Of a stretch of 5,020 bases of DNA, positions 1 through 5,020 are shown piece by piece. A program made the translations under genes and the position numbers. The stretch covers positions 1-5,020 of the forward strand of contig JAPLGI010000069.1 of NCBI GenBank assembly GCA_026390245.1. The letters are read 5' to 3'. Origin of the DNA: Caldisericota bacterium (GTDB taxonomy: Bacteria; Caldisericota; Caldisericia; Cryosericales; Cryosericaceae). The notes beneath the pieces were generated by a model, which made no database searches, had not been told where the DNA came from, and was given only the letters and a program-made list of their open reading frames with translations. The number at the start of each line of letters is the position of its first letter. The first letter of the stretch is position 1.

Positions 1-6
1 GGGAAT

Positions 7-11
7 CTCCT
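7..11 (-). promoter_or_regulatory. Probable Shine-Dalgarno of the next gene beyond the left edge
   Basis: AGGAG on the minus strand is followed by 6 nt to the window edge, with no start codon inside the window. The operon therefore probably continues, with a start codon at or just past position 1. From conserved gene order the next gene would be khpA (KH-domain RNA-binding protein), rimM or trmD. The 29 nt after rpsP hold no terminator. Confidence 0.5.
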
Positions 12-29
12 GATACGCGCAGAGCCGGC

Positions 30-299
30 TTACTTCGCGGCCTTGCTCGCAACGAATCTCTGCCAGATACCGTTGTGCTTGAGGAGGTTGCGCACAGAAT
101 CGGTTGGCTGTGCGCCAAGTCCGAGCCAGTAGGCGACACGCTCTTCGCTGACTTCGATCTTCGGCTCCTTGGGCTTGGGATCATAGTAGCCGAGCGTCTC
201 GATGACCGCACCATTGGTCGGTTTCTTACGGTCGAGCACGACAAAACGATAATGAGCCTGATGCTTGGTTCCAGTCCTTGCAAGCTTGATGCTGACCAT
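30..299 (-). CDS. rpsP: 30S ribosomal protein bS16
   Basis: bS16 is a small structural protein of the 30S subunit, important for assembly of the 16S rRNA 5' domain. The 89-residue product fits the family length. It shows MVSIKLARTGTKHQAHYRFVV (the first strand, usually KIRLxRxGxKKxPxYRIVV), then IETLGYYDP, the acidic helix EERVAYWLGLGAQPT, and the conserved SVRNLLKHNGIW. The frame is open upstream to 455, but that part overlaps ffh and does not resemble bS16. The ATG at 299-297 is chosen because it gives the family N-terminus and has a full AGGAGG 4 nt upstream (304-309). It lies 28 nt after ffh, as in the common ffh-rpsP-rimM-trmD order. The TAA stop is at 32-30. Confidence 0.97.
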   Translation of the reverse strand: MVSIKLARTGTKHQAHYRFVVLDRKKPTNGAVIETLGYYDPKPKEPKIEVSEERVAYWLGLGAQPTDSVRNLLKHNGIWQRFVASKAAK

Positions 300-303
300 G
301 TTT

Positions 304-309
304 CCTCCT
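304..309 (-). promoter_or_regulatory. Shine-Dalgarno of rpsP
   Basis: A complete AGGAGG on the minus strand lies in the 28-nt ffh-rpsP gap, 4 nt before the ATG at 299. It decides the start against the longer open frame that extends into ffh. It is the strongest ribosome binding site in the window, as expected for a highly made ribosomal protein. Confidence 0.8.
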
Positions 310-327
310 GTTGCGTACCTGCGAGTA

Positions 328-1641
328 TCAGAATCCGGGCAAGCCAAAACCCCCGGCGTGCCTGTTGCTAGCCATCTTTGCCATGCGGCTGAACAACTCA
401 AACTGCTTGAGCATCCTGTTGATGTCGCTGACATCCACGCCCGCACCACGAGCAACGCGACGCTTACGGGACGCGTTCAGGATGGCAGGACTGCGTCTTT
501 CGGTGTCGGTCATTGAGTCAATGATGGCCGTGAATCTCTTTGAAACGCCCTCGTCGACAACAGCCCCCTTGGGGACCATGTTGGCAGGGAGACTCTCAAG
601 CATCTTATTTATACCACCAACTTGAGCGATTTCAAGCAGCTGATCGCGGAGGTCGTAAAGGTCGAACTTCCCCGTTTGAACTCTCTTGGCGACGCCTGCC
701 GCCTTTGCCCTGGACTCGGCGTCATCATACCGCCTGAGCAATCCCTCAATATCGCCGTAGCCGACGATACGCGCCGCATGCCTCTCCGGCACAAAATAGT
801 CGAGGTCCTGCAAGTGCTCTCCTACACCGATGTACTTGATCGGTTTGCCAATGGCCTCTTTGAAGGACAGCACCGCACCACCCTGCGCGGGCGAATCAAA
901 CTTCGTGAAGATCGCCCCGGTAAGCGGGGCCACTCTGTTGAAACTCTGAGAAAGGGGAATGGCCTTGGATCCGATCATGGAATCAAGCACGATCAGTGTC
1001 TCGTCAGGACGGTACAATGCAGTAACCGTCTGCAATTCACTCATCAGTTCAGTGTCGAAATCGTGCCGCCCCTGCGTGTCCAGAAGCTGAACATCCAGGG
1101 ATTTCTCCCGGGCATAGCGGTCAGCACCCCGGATCAGATCCGCCAGGCTCCCGTCGTGTTCGCCGTAGAACTCGACTCCTGCGTCAGCAGCCAGCTTCTG
1201 CAATTGTTCGTAGGCCGCCGGCCGGCCGTAGTCTCCGGGAACCAGAAGTGGATAATGACCTTCCTTCTTGAGGAGAAGAGCCAGCTTGCCCAGCGTCGTT
1301 GTCTTGCCAGATCCCTGGAGGCCCACAAGCATGACTCGATACGGGATGTGCGTTATGGCGATGCCTTTGCCGCCCTGCCCTCCAAGCGCCTGCGTCAACT
1401 GCTCATAGAGCACCTTGACCACCTGGTCGCCAGGCGTGATGCTCTTGAGGACCTTCTCATCCAGGCACGCCTCACGTGTCTGCGCGATGAACGACTTGAC
1501 CACGCGATAGTCAACGTCGGCACCAAGCAGACCCAGCTTCACCTCCGCAAGCGCCGCATCAATATCTCCCTGCGACAGGAGACCCTTGCGGCGCAGCCCG
1601 TCGAAGACTCCGCCGAGCGCTTTCCTGACAGATTCGAACAC
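328..1641 (-). CDS. ffh: Signal recognition particle protein Ffh (SRP54 GTPase), divergent
   Basis: Ffh binds signal sequences and the SRP RNA and docks with FtsY through matching GTPase domains. The 437-residue protein has the usual layout: N domain (1-90), G domain (about 100-300) and M domain (about 325-437). Motifs: GLQGSGKTTT (107-116), DYGRPAAYEQ (137-146), DTQGR (188-192), TKFD (246-249) and GVGE (272-275). The M domain has the RNA-binding helix-turn-helix SRKRRVARGAGVDVSDIN (391-408), close to consensus. Several G-domain signatures differ from the norm: GLLGADV for ALLEADV, DTQGR for DTAGR, DSMIGS for DAMTGQ and SPAQGG for GDARGG. Lys113, Asp137, Arg140, Gln146, Asp188 and Arg192 are kept, so activity is likely. 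The start is GTG (1641-1639), 9 nt after ylxM, with only a weak AGGG overlapping the ylxM stop. The reading frame is intact. Confidence 0.96.
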   Translation of the reverse strand: MFESVRKALGGVFDGLRRKGLLSQGDIDAALAEVKLGLLGADVDYRVVKSFIAQTREACLDEKVLKSITPGDQVVKVLYEQLTQALGGQGGKGIAITHIPYRVMLVGLQGSGKTTTLGKLALLLKKEGHYPLLVPGDYGRPAAYEQLQKLAADAGVEFYGEHDGSLADLIRGADRYAREKSLDVQLLDTQGRHDFDTELMSELQTVTALYRPDETLIVLDSMIGSKAIPLSQSFNRVAPLTGAIFTKFDSPAQGGAVLSFKEAIGKPIKYIGVGEHLQDLDYFVPERHAARIVGYGDIEGLLRRYDDAESRAKAAGVAKRVQTGKFDLYDLRDQLLEIAQVGGINKMLESLPANMVPKGAVVDEGVSKRFTAIIDSMTDTERRSPAILNASRKRRVARGAGVDVSDINRMLKQFELFSRMAKMASNRHAGGFGLPGF

Positions 1642-1650
1642 TCGGCAGCC

Positions 1651-2073
1651 CTACAGGTCGTGACTGTTGCGGTTGATCAGCTTCTCGAACAGCTTCTTCA
1701 ACTCACCGAGGGATTGTTCGCCTTCGGTGTTGTTTGACTGCTCGCAGCACTGGTCGAGTTTGGACATGATCTTGCGGAACATCACCACGTTCTTCTTGTA
1801 GTTGGCGATAAGCTGCAATTTGCTCTCGCAGCGCCTCATGCGTCCAAGTGAGCGACGGATATGATCATGGACGGCCTGCCGCGAAATCCGCAGGTTGCGG
1901 GCAACTTCGGCTCCGGAGCAGTCGGGCTGGACGTACAGGTCGAGGACTCCGAGCTCCTTCTTCGTGAGCAGTCCCGAGTAGAACTCAAGCAGCTCGACGA
2001 TCTCTTCCTTGCGCTTGATCTTCTTCTCGTGACCGGGGGTGACTGACACCTTTTCCCTCGATTTGCTCTGCAT
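1651..2073 (-). CDS. ylxM: YlxM/UPF0122-family helix-turn-helix protein, SRP-associated
   Basis: The 140-residue protein contains the YlxM pattern. EEIVELLEFYSGLLTKKE (23-40) corresponds to the FDFYxxLLTEKQ region. A sigma-70 region-4-like helix-turn-helix follows at about 53-74, with SRQAVHDHIRRS (64-75) close to the family motif SRQAVYDNIKR. YlxM is encoded next to ffh in many Firmicutes, and in streptococci it has been reported to associate with SRP and change its GTPase activity. Its DNA-binding role is unproven. This copy is longer than the usual 105-115 residues: it has a basic N-terminal tail (1-22, many Lys/Arg) and a C-terminal extension with CC at 109-110 and a probable helix at 118-134. 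The ATG at 2073-2071 has AAGGAG at 2081-2086, 7 nt upstream. The TAG stop is 9 nt before ffh. The family call is good; the molecular role is inferred from context. Confidence 0.88.
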   Translation of the reverse strand: MQSKSREKVSVTPGHEKKIKRKEEIVELLEFYSGLLTKKELGVLDLYVQPDCSGAEVARNLRISRQAVHDHIRRSLGRMRRCESKLQLIANYKKNVVMFRKIMSKLDQCCEQSNNTEGEQSLGELKKLFEKLINRNSHDL

Positions 2074-2080
2074 AGTTCAA

Positions 2081-2086
2081 CTCCTT
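2081..2086 (-). promoter_or_regulatory. Shine-Dalgarno of ylxM
   Basis: AAGGAG on the minus strand lies 7 nt before the ATG. It is the only obvious element in the 57-nt ftsY-ylxM gap (2074-2130), the longest intergenic space here. The gap holds no stem followed by a T run. Confidence 0.75.
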
Positions 2087-2130
2087 ACCGGGATGTGATG
2101 GAACGGTCGCGTTTTCGTTGCTGTTTATGC

Positions 2131-3102
2131 TTACTCTGACAACAGTATCATGTTCACAATGTCGTCTTTGTCAAATGGTTTTATGCTCATAAGTGTTTCA
2201 CCATTGCAGACCAGCTTGATCGGAATGCGCAGTTCGCGCGCGATGCTCACGATACTACCGCCTTTGGCGCCGGAGTCGATCTTGGTGAGGATGATCCCCG
2301 AGATCGGGATCGCCTCACTGAACGCCCGGGCTTGCATAAGAGCATTCTCCCCGGTCGTCGCGTCGATGACCAGCAACGTTTCTGACAGTGGCAGCCCGAA
2401 CTTCGTCTCAATGACCCGCACAACCTTCTGCAGCTCGAACGTAAGGTTCTTCTTGTTCTCGAGGCGGCCTGCGGTGTCGATCACCACCACGTCCACCTTG
2501 TCGGCGACAGCTTTCTGAAGCCCATTGAACACAACGCTGGACGGGTCCTGGCCCTCTACCGAGCGCATCACCGGGACGCCGACACGGCCGGCGAGAATGG
2601 CAAGCTGATCAACGGCCCCGGCGCGGAACGTATCGGCTGCAACCAGAAGGACCTTCCGATTCTGCTGCTTGAGCATGTTCGCGAGCTTGGCGATCGACGA
2701 GGTCTTCCCTGTTCCGTTGACCCCCGTTACCAGGATGACGGCGGGTGAACCCGTCGTGTGCAGAGTGCTGTCCAGGTCGAACACGGAATTCAGCTTGGCC
2801 CTGATGCGCTCGATGACCTGTTCTCCTGTTGGACGGCCTCGCAGCCCTCCCTTGCGTACTTCCTGCAGGATAGCCATCGTGGTGTCAACGTCGATGCCGG
2901 CGTCGATGAGCAGCTCCTCCAAAGCGTCGAAATCCGCCAACTCGCGACGAGTGCCTCCAGCCTGCTGATGTTCGGCCTGTGCAGCATCCGGTACTGCAGG
3001 CTGCTGCAGCTCGGCTGCAACCTCAGCAGTCTGAACTGGAGAATCCTCCTCTGCCGGCTTGTCCCCGCCAAAAAGCTGCTTGACACGCGAAAGGAAGCTC
3101 AC
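2131..3102 (-). CDS. ftsY: Signal recognition particle receptor GTPase FtsY
   Basis: FtsY is the membrane-associated receptor that binds the SRP GTPase Ffh and hands ribosome-nascent chains to the SecYEG translocon. The 323-residue protein starts with a short amphipathic segment, MSFLSRVKQLFGG, resembling the membrane-targeting helix. A Glu/Ala/Gln-rich linker (about 14-50) follows, then the NG domain. GTPase motifs: GVNGTGKTS (127-135), DTFRAGAVDQ (157-166), DTAGR (209-213), TKID with SGAKGG (273-282), and the G5 position CNGE (299-302) in place of the usual GLGE. The first N-domain helix (typically LxKTRxxL) is not recognisable before residue 51. The start is a GTG (3102-3100) that overlaps the rnc stop as GTGA and has GAGGAG at 3113-3118, 10 nt upstream. 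The smc gene that often precedes ftsY is missing. Assignment to FtsY rather than Ffh rests on DTFRAGA and the absence of an M domain. Confidence 0.96.
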   Translation of the reverse strand: MSFLSRVKQLFGGDKPAEEDSPVQTAEVAAELQQPAVPDAAQAEHQQAGGTRRELADFDALEELLIDAGIDVDTTMAILQEVRKGGLRGRPTGEQVIERIRAKLNSVFDLDSTLHTTGSPAVILVTGVNGTGKTSSIAKLANMLKQQNRKVLLVAADTFRAGAVDQLAILAGRVGVPVMRSVEGQDPSSVVFNGLQKAVADKVDVVVIDTAGRLENKKNLTFELQKVVRVIETKFGLPLSETLLVIDATTGENALMQARAFSEAIPISGIILTKIDSGAKGGSIVSIARELRIPIKLVCNGETLMSIKPFDKDDIVNMILLSE

Positions 3103-3893
3103 TGACCAGACTCTCCTCGATGAGGGTGCTCCGAGACAAACGCCTCGAGAGCCGCTCGGGCGGCGTCCTCTTCGGCCTTCTTCTTGGATGACCCGCGCCC
3201 CTCGCCGTACAGGGCACCCCCGACATGTACCAGGGATGTGAAGACGTCTGATCCGTCCTCTCCACGCGCCACTTCCGTGTCATACACGGGCAGCAGCCGG
3301 ACACTTCGCTGAGTCTCTTCCTGCAAGGCTGTCTTGTAGTCCAGGACCGCCCCGTTGTGAAGTTCGGCTATGGCTTTCCGGAACACGATGCTTACGAACT
3401 TTTCGGCCGCGTGCATGCCACTGTCGAAGTATATGGCGGCCACAAGAGCCTCAAAGCCGTCCGCAAGGATGGCAGGCTTGCGCTCGTCACGAAGCTTGTC
3501 CTCCCCCTTGCCCAGCAACAGGTATCTGTCAAGCCCCAGGTCCAGTGAGCGCTCATAGATGCCACGCTCCTTGACCAGTGCGGCCCGCATCTTGGAGAGG
3601 TCGCCTTCCCGGGCTTCCGGAAACTCCAGGAACAGCAGTTTGGCCACGATGAAGTTCACGACACCGTCGCCCACGAATTCCAGCTTCTCGTTCGACGTGT
3701 AGCTATGATGCTCACTTGCAAACGAGCTGTGTGTGAGAGCGACGACCAGATACCGGAGGTTCTTGAATGGCACCGGGAGCGTCTTGTTGAACTCTTCGGT
3801 CCGCTCCATCACAAGGGCACCGGTGAAGTCCTCCTTGGGGACCACGATCCGATGAATAGCAGTTCTGCGACTCCGCTGCGGGCTGTCTGTCAT
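3099..3893 (-). CDS. rnc: Ribonuclease III
   Basis: RNase III is a homodimeric, magnesium-dependent endonuclease that cuts double-stranded RNA such as rRNA precursors; in Bacillus it also matures the SRP RNA. The 264-residue protein has the two expected domains. The catalytic domain (about 35-180) carries the signature NEKLEFVGDGV (68-78), with E69, E72 and D76 matching Aquifex E37, E40 and D44, and ADGFEALVAAIY (144-155), where D145 and E148 match D107 and E110. All acidic metal ligands are thus present. The double-stranded RNA-binding domain (about 184-254) starts LDYKTALQEETQ and ends with GRGSSKKKAEEDAARAAL. The ATG at 3893-3891 has GGAGG 10 nt upstream (3904-3908) and overlaps the plsX stop as ATGA. 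This start leaves about 30 residues before the usual first helix, longer than in most homologues. The TGA stop overlaps the ftsY GTG. Confidence 0.97.
   Translation of the reverse strand: MTDSPQRSRRTAIHRIVVPKEDFTGALVMERTEEFNKTLPVPFKNLRYLVVALTHSSFASEHHSYTSNEKLEFVGDGVVNFIVAKLLFLEFPEAREGDLSKMRAALVKERGIYERSLDLGLDRYLLLGKGEDKLRDERKPAILADGFEALVAAIYFDSGMHAAEKFVSIVFRKAIAELHNGAVLDYKTALQEETQRSVRLLPVYDTEVARGEDGSDVFTSLVHVGGALYGEGRGSSKKKAEEDAARAALEAFVSEHPHRGESGQ
3113..3118 (-). promoter_or_regulatory. Shine-Dalgarno of ftsY, inside rnc
   Basis: GAGGAG, read on the minus strand, lies 10 nt before the GTG start codon and within the last codons of rnc. It supports the GTG as the true ftsY start, and with the GTGA overlap it suggests translation coupled to rnc. 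Confidence 0.7.
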
Positions 3894-4879
3894 TTCCAGA
3901 GTGCCTCCAGCTTCGTGACCAGTCCCTCGTCGCTGACATTCCTGGCCACACGGATGGCGTGATAGATGGCCGTCGCGTTGGACCTGCCATGGCAGACGAT
4001 GCTGATCCCCTTGACACCCAGAAGCGGGACACCGCCGTACTGGCTGTAGTCAAGCTTCTCCTTGACGAGTCGCAGGTTGCCGTGCGCCAGCGCACCACCG
4101 AGCTTGCCCCTGATAGAGCTCCCAAGAGCCGTCTTCATCATGCCAAACAGCGTTTCTGCCGTACTCTCCATGGTCTTGATGAAGATGTTGCCGGTGAACC
4201 CGTCGCTGACCACGACGTCTGCGGCATGCCCGAAGGCATCTTTTGGTTCGACGTTGCCGATGAACCCGGCGGCCTTGGCTGCCAGAAGCTTGTGCGCCTC
4301 GATCAACTGGCGCGAGCCCTTTTCTGCTTCCTCGCCAATGTTGAGAAGCCCAACCGTCGGCGTCTCCTTTCCTGTCACAAGGCTGCAGTAGACCTGGCCC
4401 ATGCGCGCGAACTGGAGGATGTTCTCCGGGACACAATCAGCCACTGCTCCAACATCAATGAAGTAGAACGGCTCACCGGTCACAGACGGTACAGCGGTGG
4501 CCAGTCCTGGGCGGAGGACGCCACGAATCCGGCCGAGAACAAAGAGAGAGATGGCCATCTGCGCCCCGGTGCTGCCGGCTGAAACGACTGCCTGGCACTT
4601 GTCCTCTGCAACCAGCTGGATAGCCCGGTACAGCGACGAGTCCTTACGCGTCCTCAGTACTTCAGCTGGATGGTCGTGAAACGTGATGACCTGGGTCGTC
4701 GGGACCAGTTCATAGAGGAATGGCTGGCCCTGACGATACTGGGACAGTTCAAGATTGATGGCCGTCTCGTCGCCCACGAGGACAATCGTGACGCCAAGTT
4801 TCCGGGCAGCCTCTACAGCTCCCTTGATAATCTCATGGGGGGCATAATCGCCCCCCATGGCATCAACGGCAACTTTCAT
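3890..4879 (-). CDS. plsX: Phosphate acyltransferase PlsX (acyl-ACP:phosphate transacylase)
   Basis: PlsX makes acyl-phosphate from acyl-ACP and phosphate; PlsY then uses it to acylate glycerol-3-phosphate in the first step of phospholipid synthesis. It is a peripheral enzyme at the inner face of the membrane. The 329 residues match the family in length and order: VAVDAMGGDYAP (3-14), SAGSTGAQMA (100-109), IDVGAVADCVPENILQFA (141-158), GLLNIGEE (177-184), VSDGFTGNIFIKTME (224-238) and GGVPLLGVKG (282-291). Two family positions differ: the usual SAGNTGA reads SAGSTGA, and LDVGAN reads IDVGAV. The ATG at 4879-4877 places VAVDAMGG at the normal distance from the N-terminus. No well-spaced Shine-Dalgarno is present (AAGGAAAAG lies about 17 nt upstream, inside rpmF), so translation is probably coupled to rpmF, whose stop is 3 nt upstream. 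The 3' end overlaps rnc by ATGA. No fab genes follow. Confidence 0.97.
   Translation of the reverse strand: MKVAVDAMGGDYAPHEIIKGAVEAARKLGVTIVLVGDETAINLELSQYRQGQPFLYELVPTTQVITFHDHPAEVLRTRKDSSLYRAIQLVAEDKCQAVVSAGSTGAQMAISLFVLGRIRGVLRPGLATAVPSVTGEPFYFIDVGAVADCVPENILQFARMGQVYCSLVTGKETPTVGLLNIGEEAEKGSRQLIEAHKLLAAKAAGFIGNVEPKDAFGHAADVVVSDGFTGNIFIKTMESTAETLFGMMKTALGSSIRGKLGGALAHGNLRLVKEKLDYSQYGGVPLLGVKGISIVCHGRSNATAIYHAIRVARNVSDEGLVTKLEALWK
4834..4859 (-). promoter_or_regulatory. Perfect 10-bp GC-rich stem-loop inside the plsX start region
   Basis: In the transcript, CATGGGGGGC pairs perfectly with GCCCCCCATG around a 6-nt loop, GATTAT. The stem covers nucleotides +21 to +46 counted from the A of the plsX ATG, that is the third base of codon 7 to the first base of codon 16. 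No run of U follows, so it is not an intrinsic terminator. The encoded residues (AMGGDYAPH) are conserved in PlsX, so part of the sequence is dictated by protein. The pairing also depends on the chosen codons GGG GGC and GCC CCC. A strong hairpin about 20 nt into a gene that lacks a good ribosome binding site could affect initiation. The structure is seen directly; a function is inference. Confidence 0.45.
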
Positions 4880-4882
4880 ACG

Positions 4883-5020
4883 TTAGGCAGCAGGCTTTTC
4901 CTTCTTCTCTTCCTGCTTGACCACGAGCTTGCCATCGTAGTAGCCACAGTATGGGCAGATGTGATGCGAACGGATCGGCTTGTTGCAATGCCCGCAATTG
5001 ACAAGGGGGCTATGGTTGTT
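4883..5020 (-). CDS. rpmF: 50S ribosomal protein bL32, 3' part (5' end outside window)
   Basis: The minus strand read from 5020 gives 45 codons ending in TAA at 4885-4883. The frame is open to the window edge, so the N-terminus is missing, probably about 15 basic residues given the family length of roughly 60. The visible part contains CGHC, then RSHHICPYCGYYDG, then a charged Lys/Glu tail ending in PAA. The two CxxC pairs (visible residues 9/12 and 22/25) form the zinc ribbon typical of the Cys-containing form of bL32, and HHxCPxCGYYxG is the family signature. bL32 is a small structural protein of the large ribosomal subunit. The stop codon lies only 3 nt before plsX, the classic rpmF-plsX pairing, so the two are almost certainly co-transcribed. 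The call is very secure; only the start is unseen. Confidence 0.96.
   Translation of the reverse strand, partial: NNHSPLVNCGHCNKPIRSHHICPYCGYYDGKLVVKQEEKKEKPAA

Larger units (their letters stand above)
1..5020 (-). other. Continuous housekeeping operon rpmF-plsX-rnc-ftsY-ylxM-ffh-rpsP
   Basis: All seven genes share one strand. In transcription order the spacings are 3 nt, a 4-nt overlap, a 4-nt overlap, 57 nt, 9 nt and 28 nt. No intrinsic terminator was seen in any gap. This supports one polycistronic unit open at both edges, with a possible second transcription start near the 57-nt gap. No stretch over 300 nt lacks a gene. Confidence 0.8.

Noticed and set aside
1..29. Possible terminator after rpsP
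   Set aside because: There is no stem followed by a T run on the transcribed strand. Instead an AGGAG suggests the operon continues.
300..455. Upstream extension of the rpsP frame to a 141-residue protein
   Set aside because: The added 52 residues overlap the end of ffh in another frame and are unlike bS16. The AGGAGG at 304-309 points to the ATG at 299.
1214..1230. GC-rich GCCGGCCGGCC self-complementary stretch inside ffh
   Set aside because: It encodes the conserved GRPAA region of the G domain; short GC palindromes of this sort are expected from codon use.
622..1737. A 371-codon open frame on the plus strand opposite ffh and the end of ylxM
   Set aside because: Opposite ffh its codons lie exactly against the ffh codons, so it stays open simply because ffh avoids TTA, CTA and TCA, which are rare codons at this G+C. 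It starts with TTG without a ribosome binding site, and its translation resembles no family I know.
2144..2174. Promoter-like pair TTGACA (2169-2174) and GATACT (2144-2149) on the minus strand, before the ftsY-ylxM gap
   Set aside because: The -35 match is perfect, but the spacer is 19 nt, the -10 matches only 4 of 6 bases, and TTGACA falls within the codons for FDK in ftsY. A second start for ylxM-ffh-rpsP remains possible but is not supported well enough to annotate.
3959..4582. A 207-codon open frame on the plus strand opposite plsX
   Set aside because: Same codon-aligned antisense shadow as above; plsX is intact and well conserved on the other strand.

Overview
The window is a single, gap-free run of seven genes, all on the minus strand. 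Transcription therefore runs from the right edge (5020) to the left edge (1). In transcription order they are: rpmF (ribosomal protein bL32, 5' end cut off), plsX (phosphate acyltransferase), rnc (RNase III), ftsY (signal recognition particle receptor), a ylxM-like HTH gene, ffh (SRP54 GTPase) and rpsP (ribosomal protein bS16). The shortest, rpmF, was found by translating the right edge by hand. No RNA gene, insertion sequence, CRISPR array, phage gene or clear terminator is visible.

The genome is bacterial, with an estimated G+C in the mid-50s percent (by eye). The order rpmF-plsX-rnc-ftsY-ylxM-ffh-rpsP is the backbone of the Firmicutes-type housekeeping locus. However, the fatty-acid genes usually found between plsX and rnc (fabD, fabG, acpP) and the smc gene usually found between rnc and ftsY are absent. 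Several proteins, above all Ffh, differ from the usual signatures of their families. This fits a deep-branching, probably Gram-positive-like or candidate-phylum bacterium rather than a well-known Bacillus or Clostridium. I cannot name the taxon from sequence alone.

Right part (3890-5020): rpmF ends 3 nt before plsX, and plsX overlaps rnc by the 4-nt ATGA. Middle (2131-3893): rnc overlaps ftsY by the 4-nt GTGA. A 57-nt gap then precedes the second block (30-2073), where ylxM lies 9 nt before ffh and ffh 28 nt before rpsP. A Shine-Dalgarno-like AGGAG at 7-11 suggests that another gene starts just beyond position 1.

The genes link membrane phospholipid synthesis (PlsX), co-translational membrane targeting (Ffh and FtsY, probably tuned by YlxM), double-stranded RNA processing (RNase III, which in Bacillus matures the SRP RNA) and ribosome building (bL32, bS16). 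I see no new multi-gene system. The points most worth a second look are the altered GTPase motifs of Ffh, an FtsY whose N domain appears to lack its first helix, and a perfect 10-bp GC-rich stem-loop just inside the plsX coding region.
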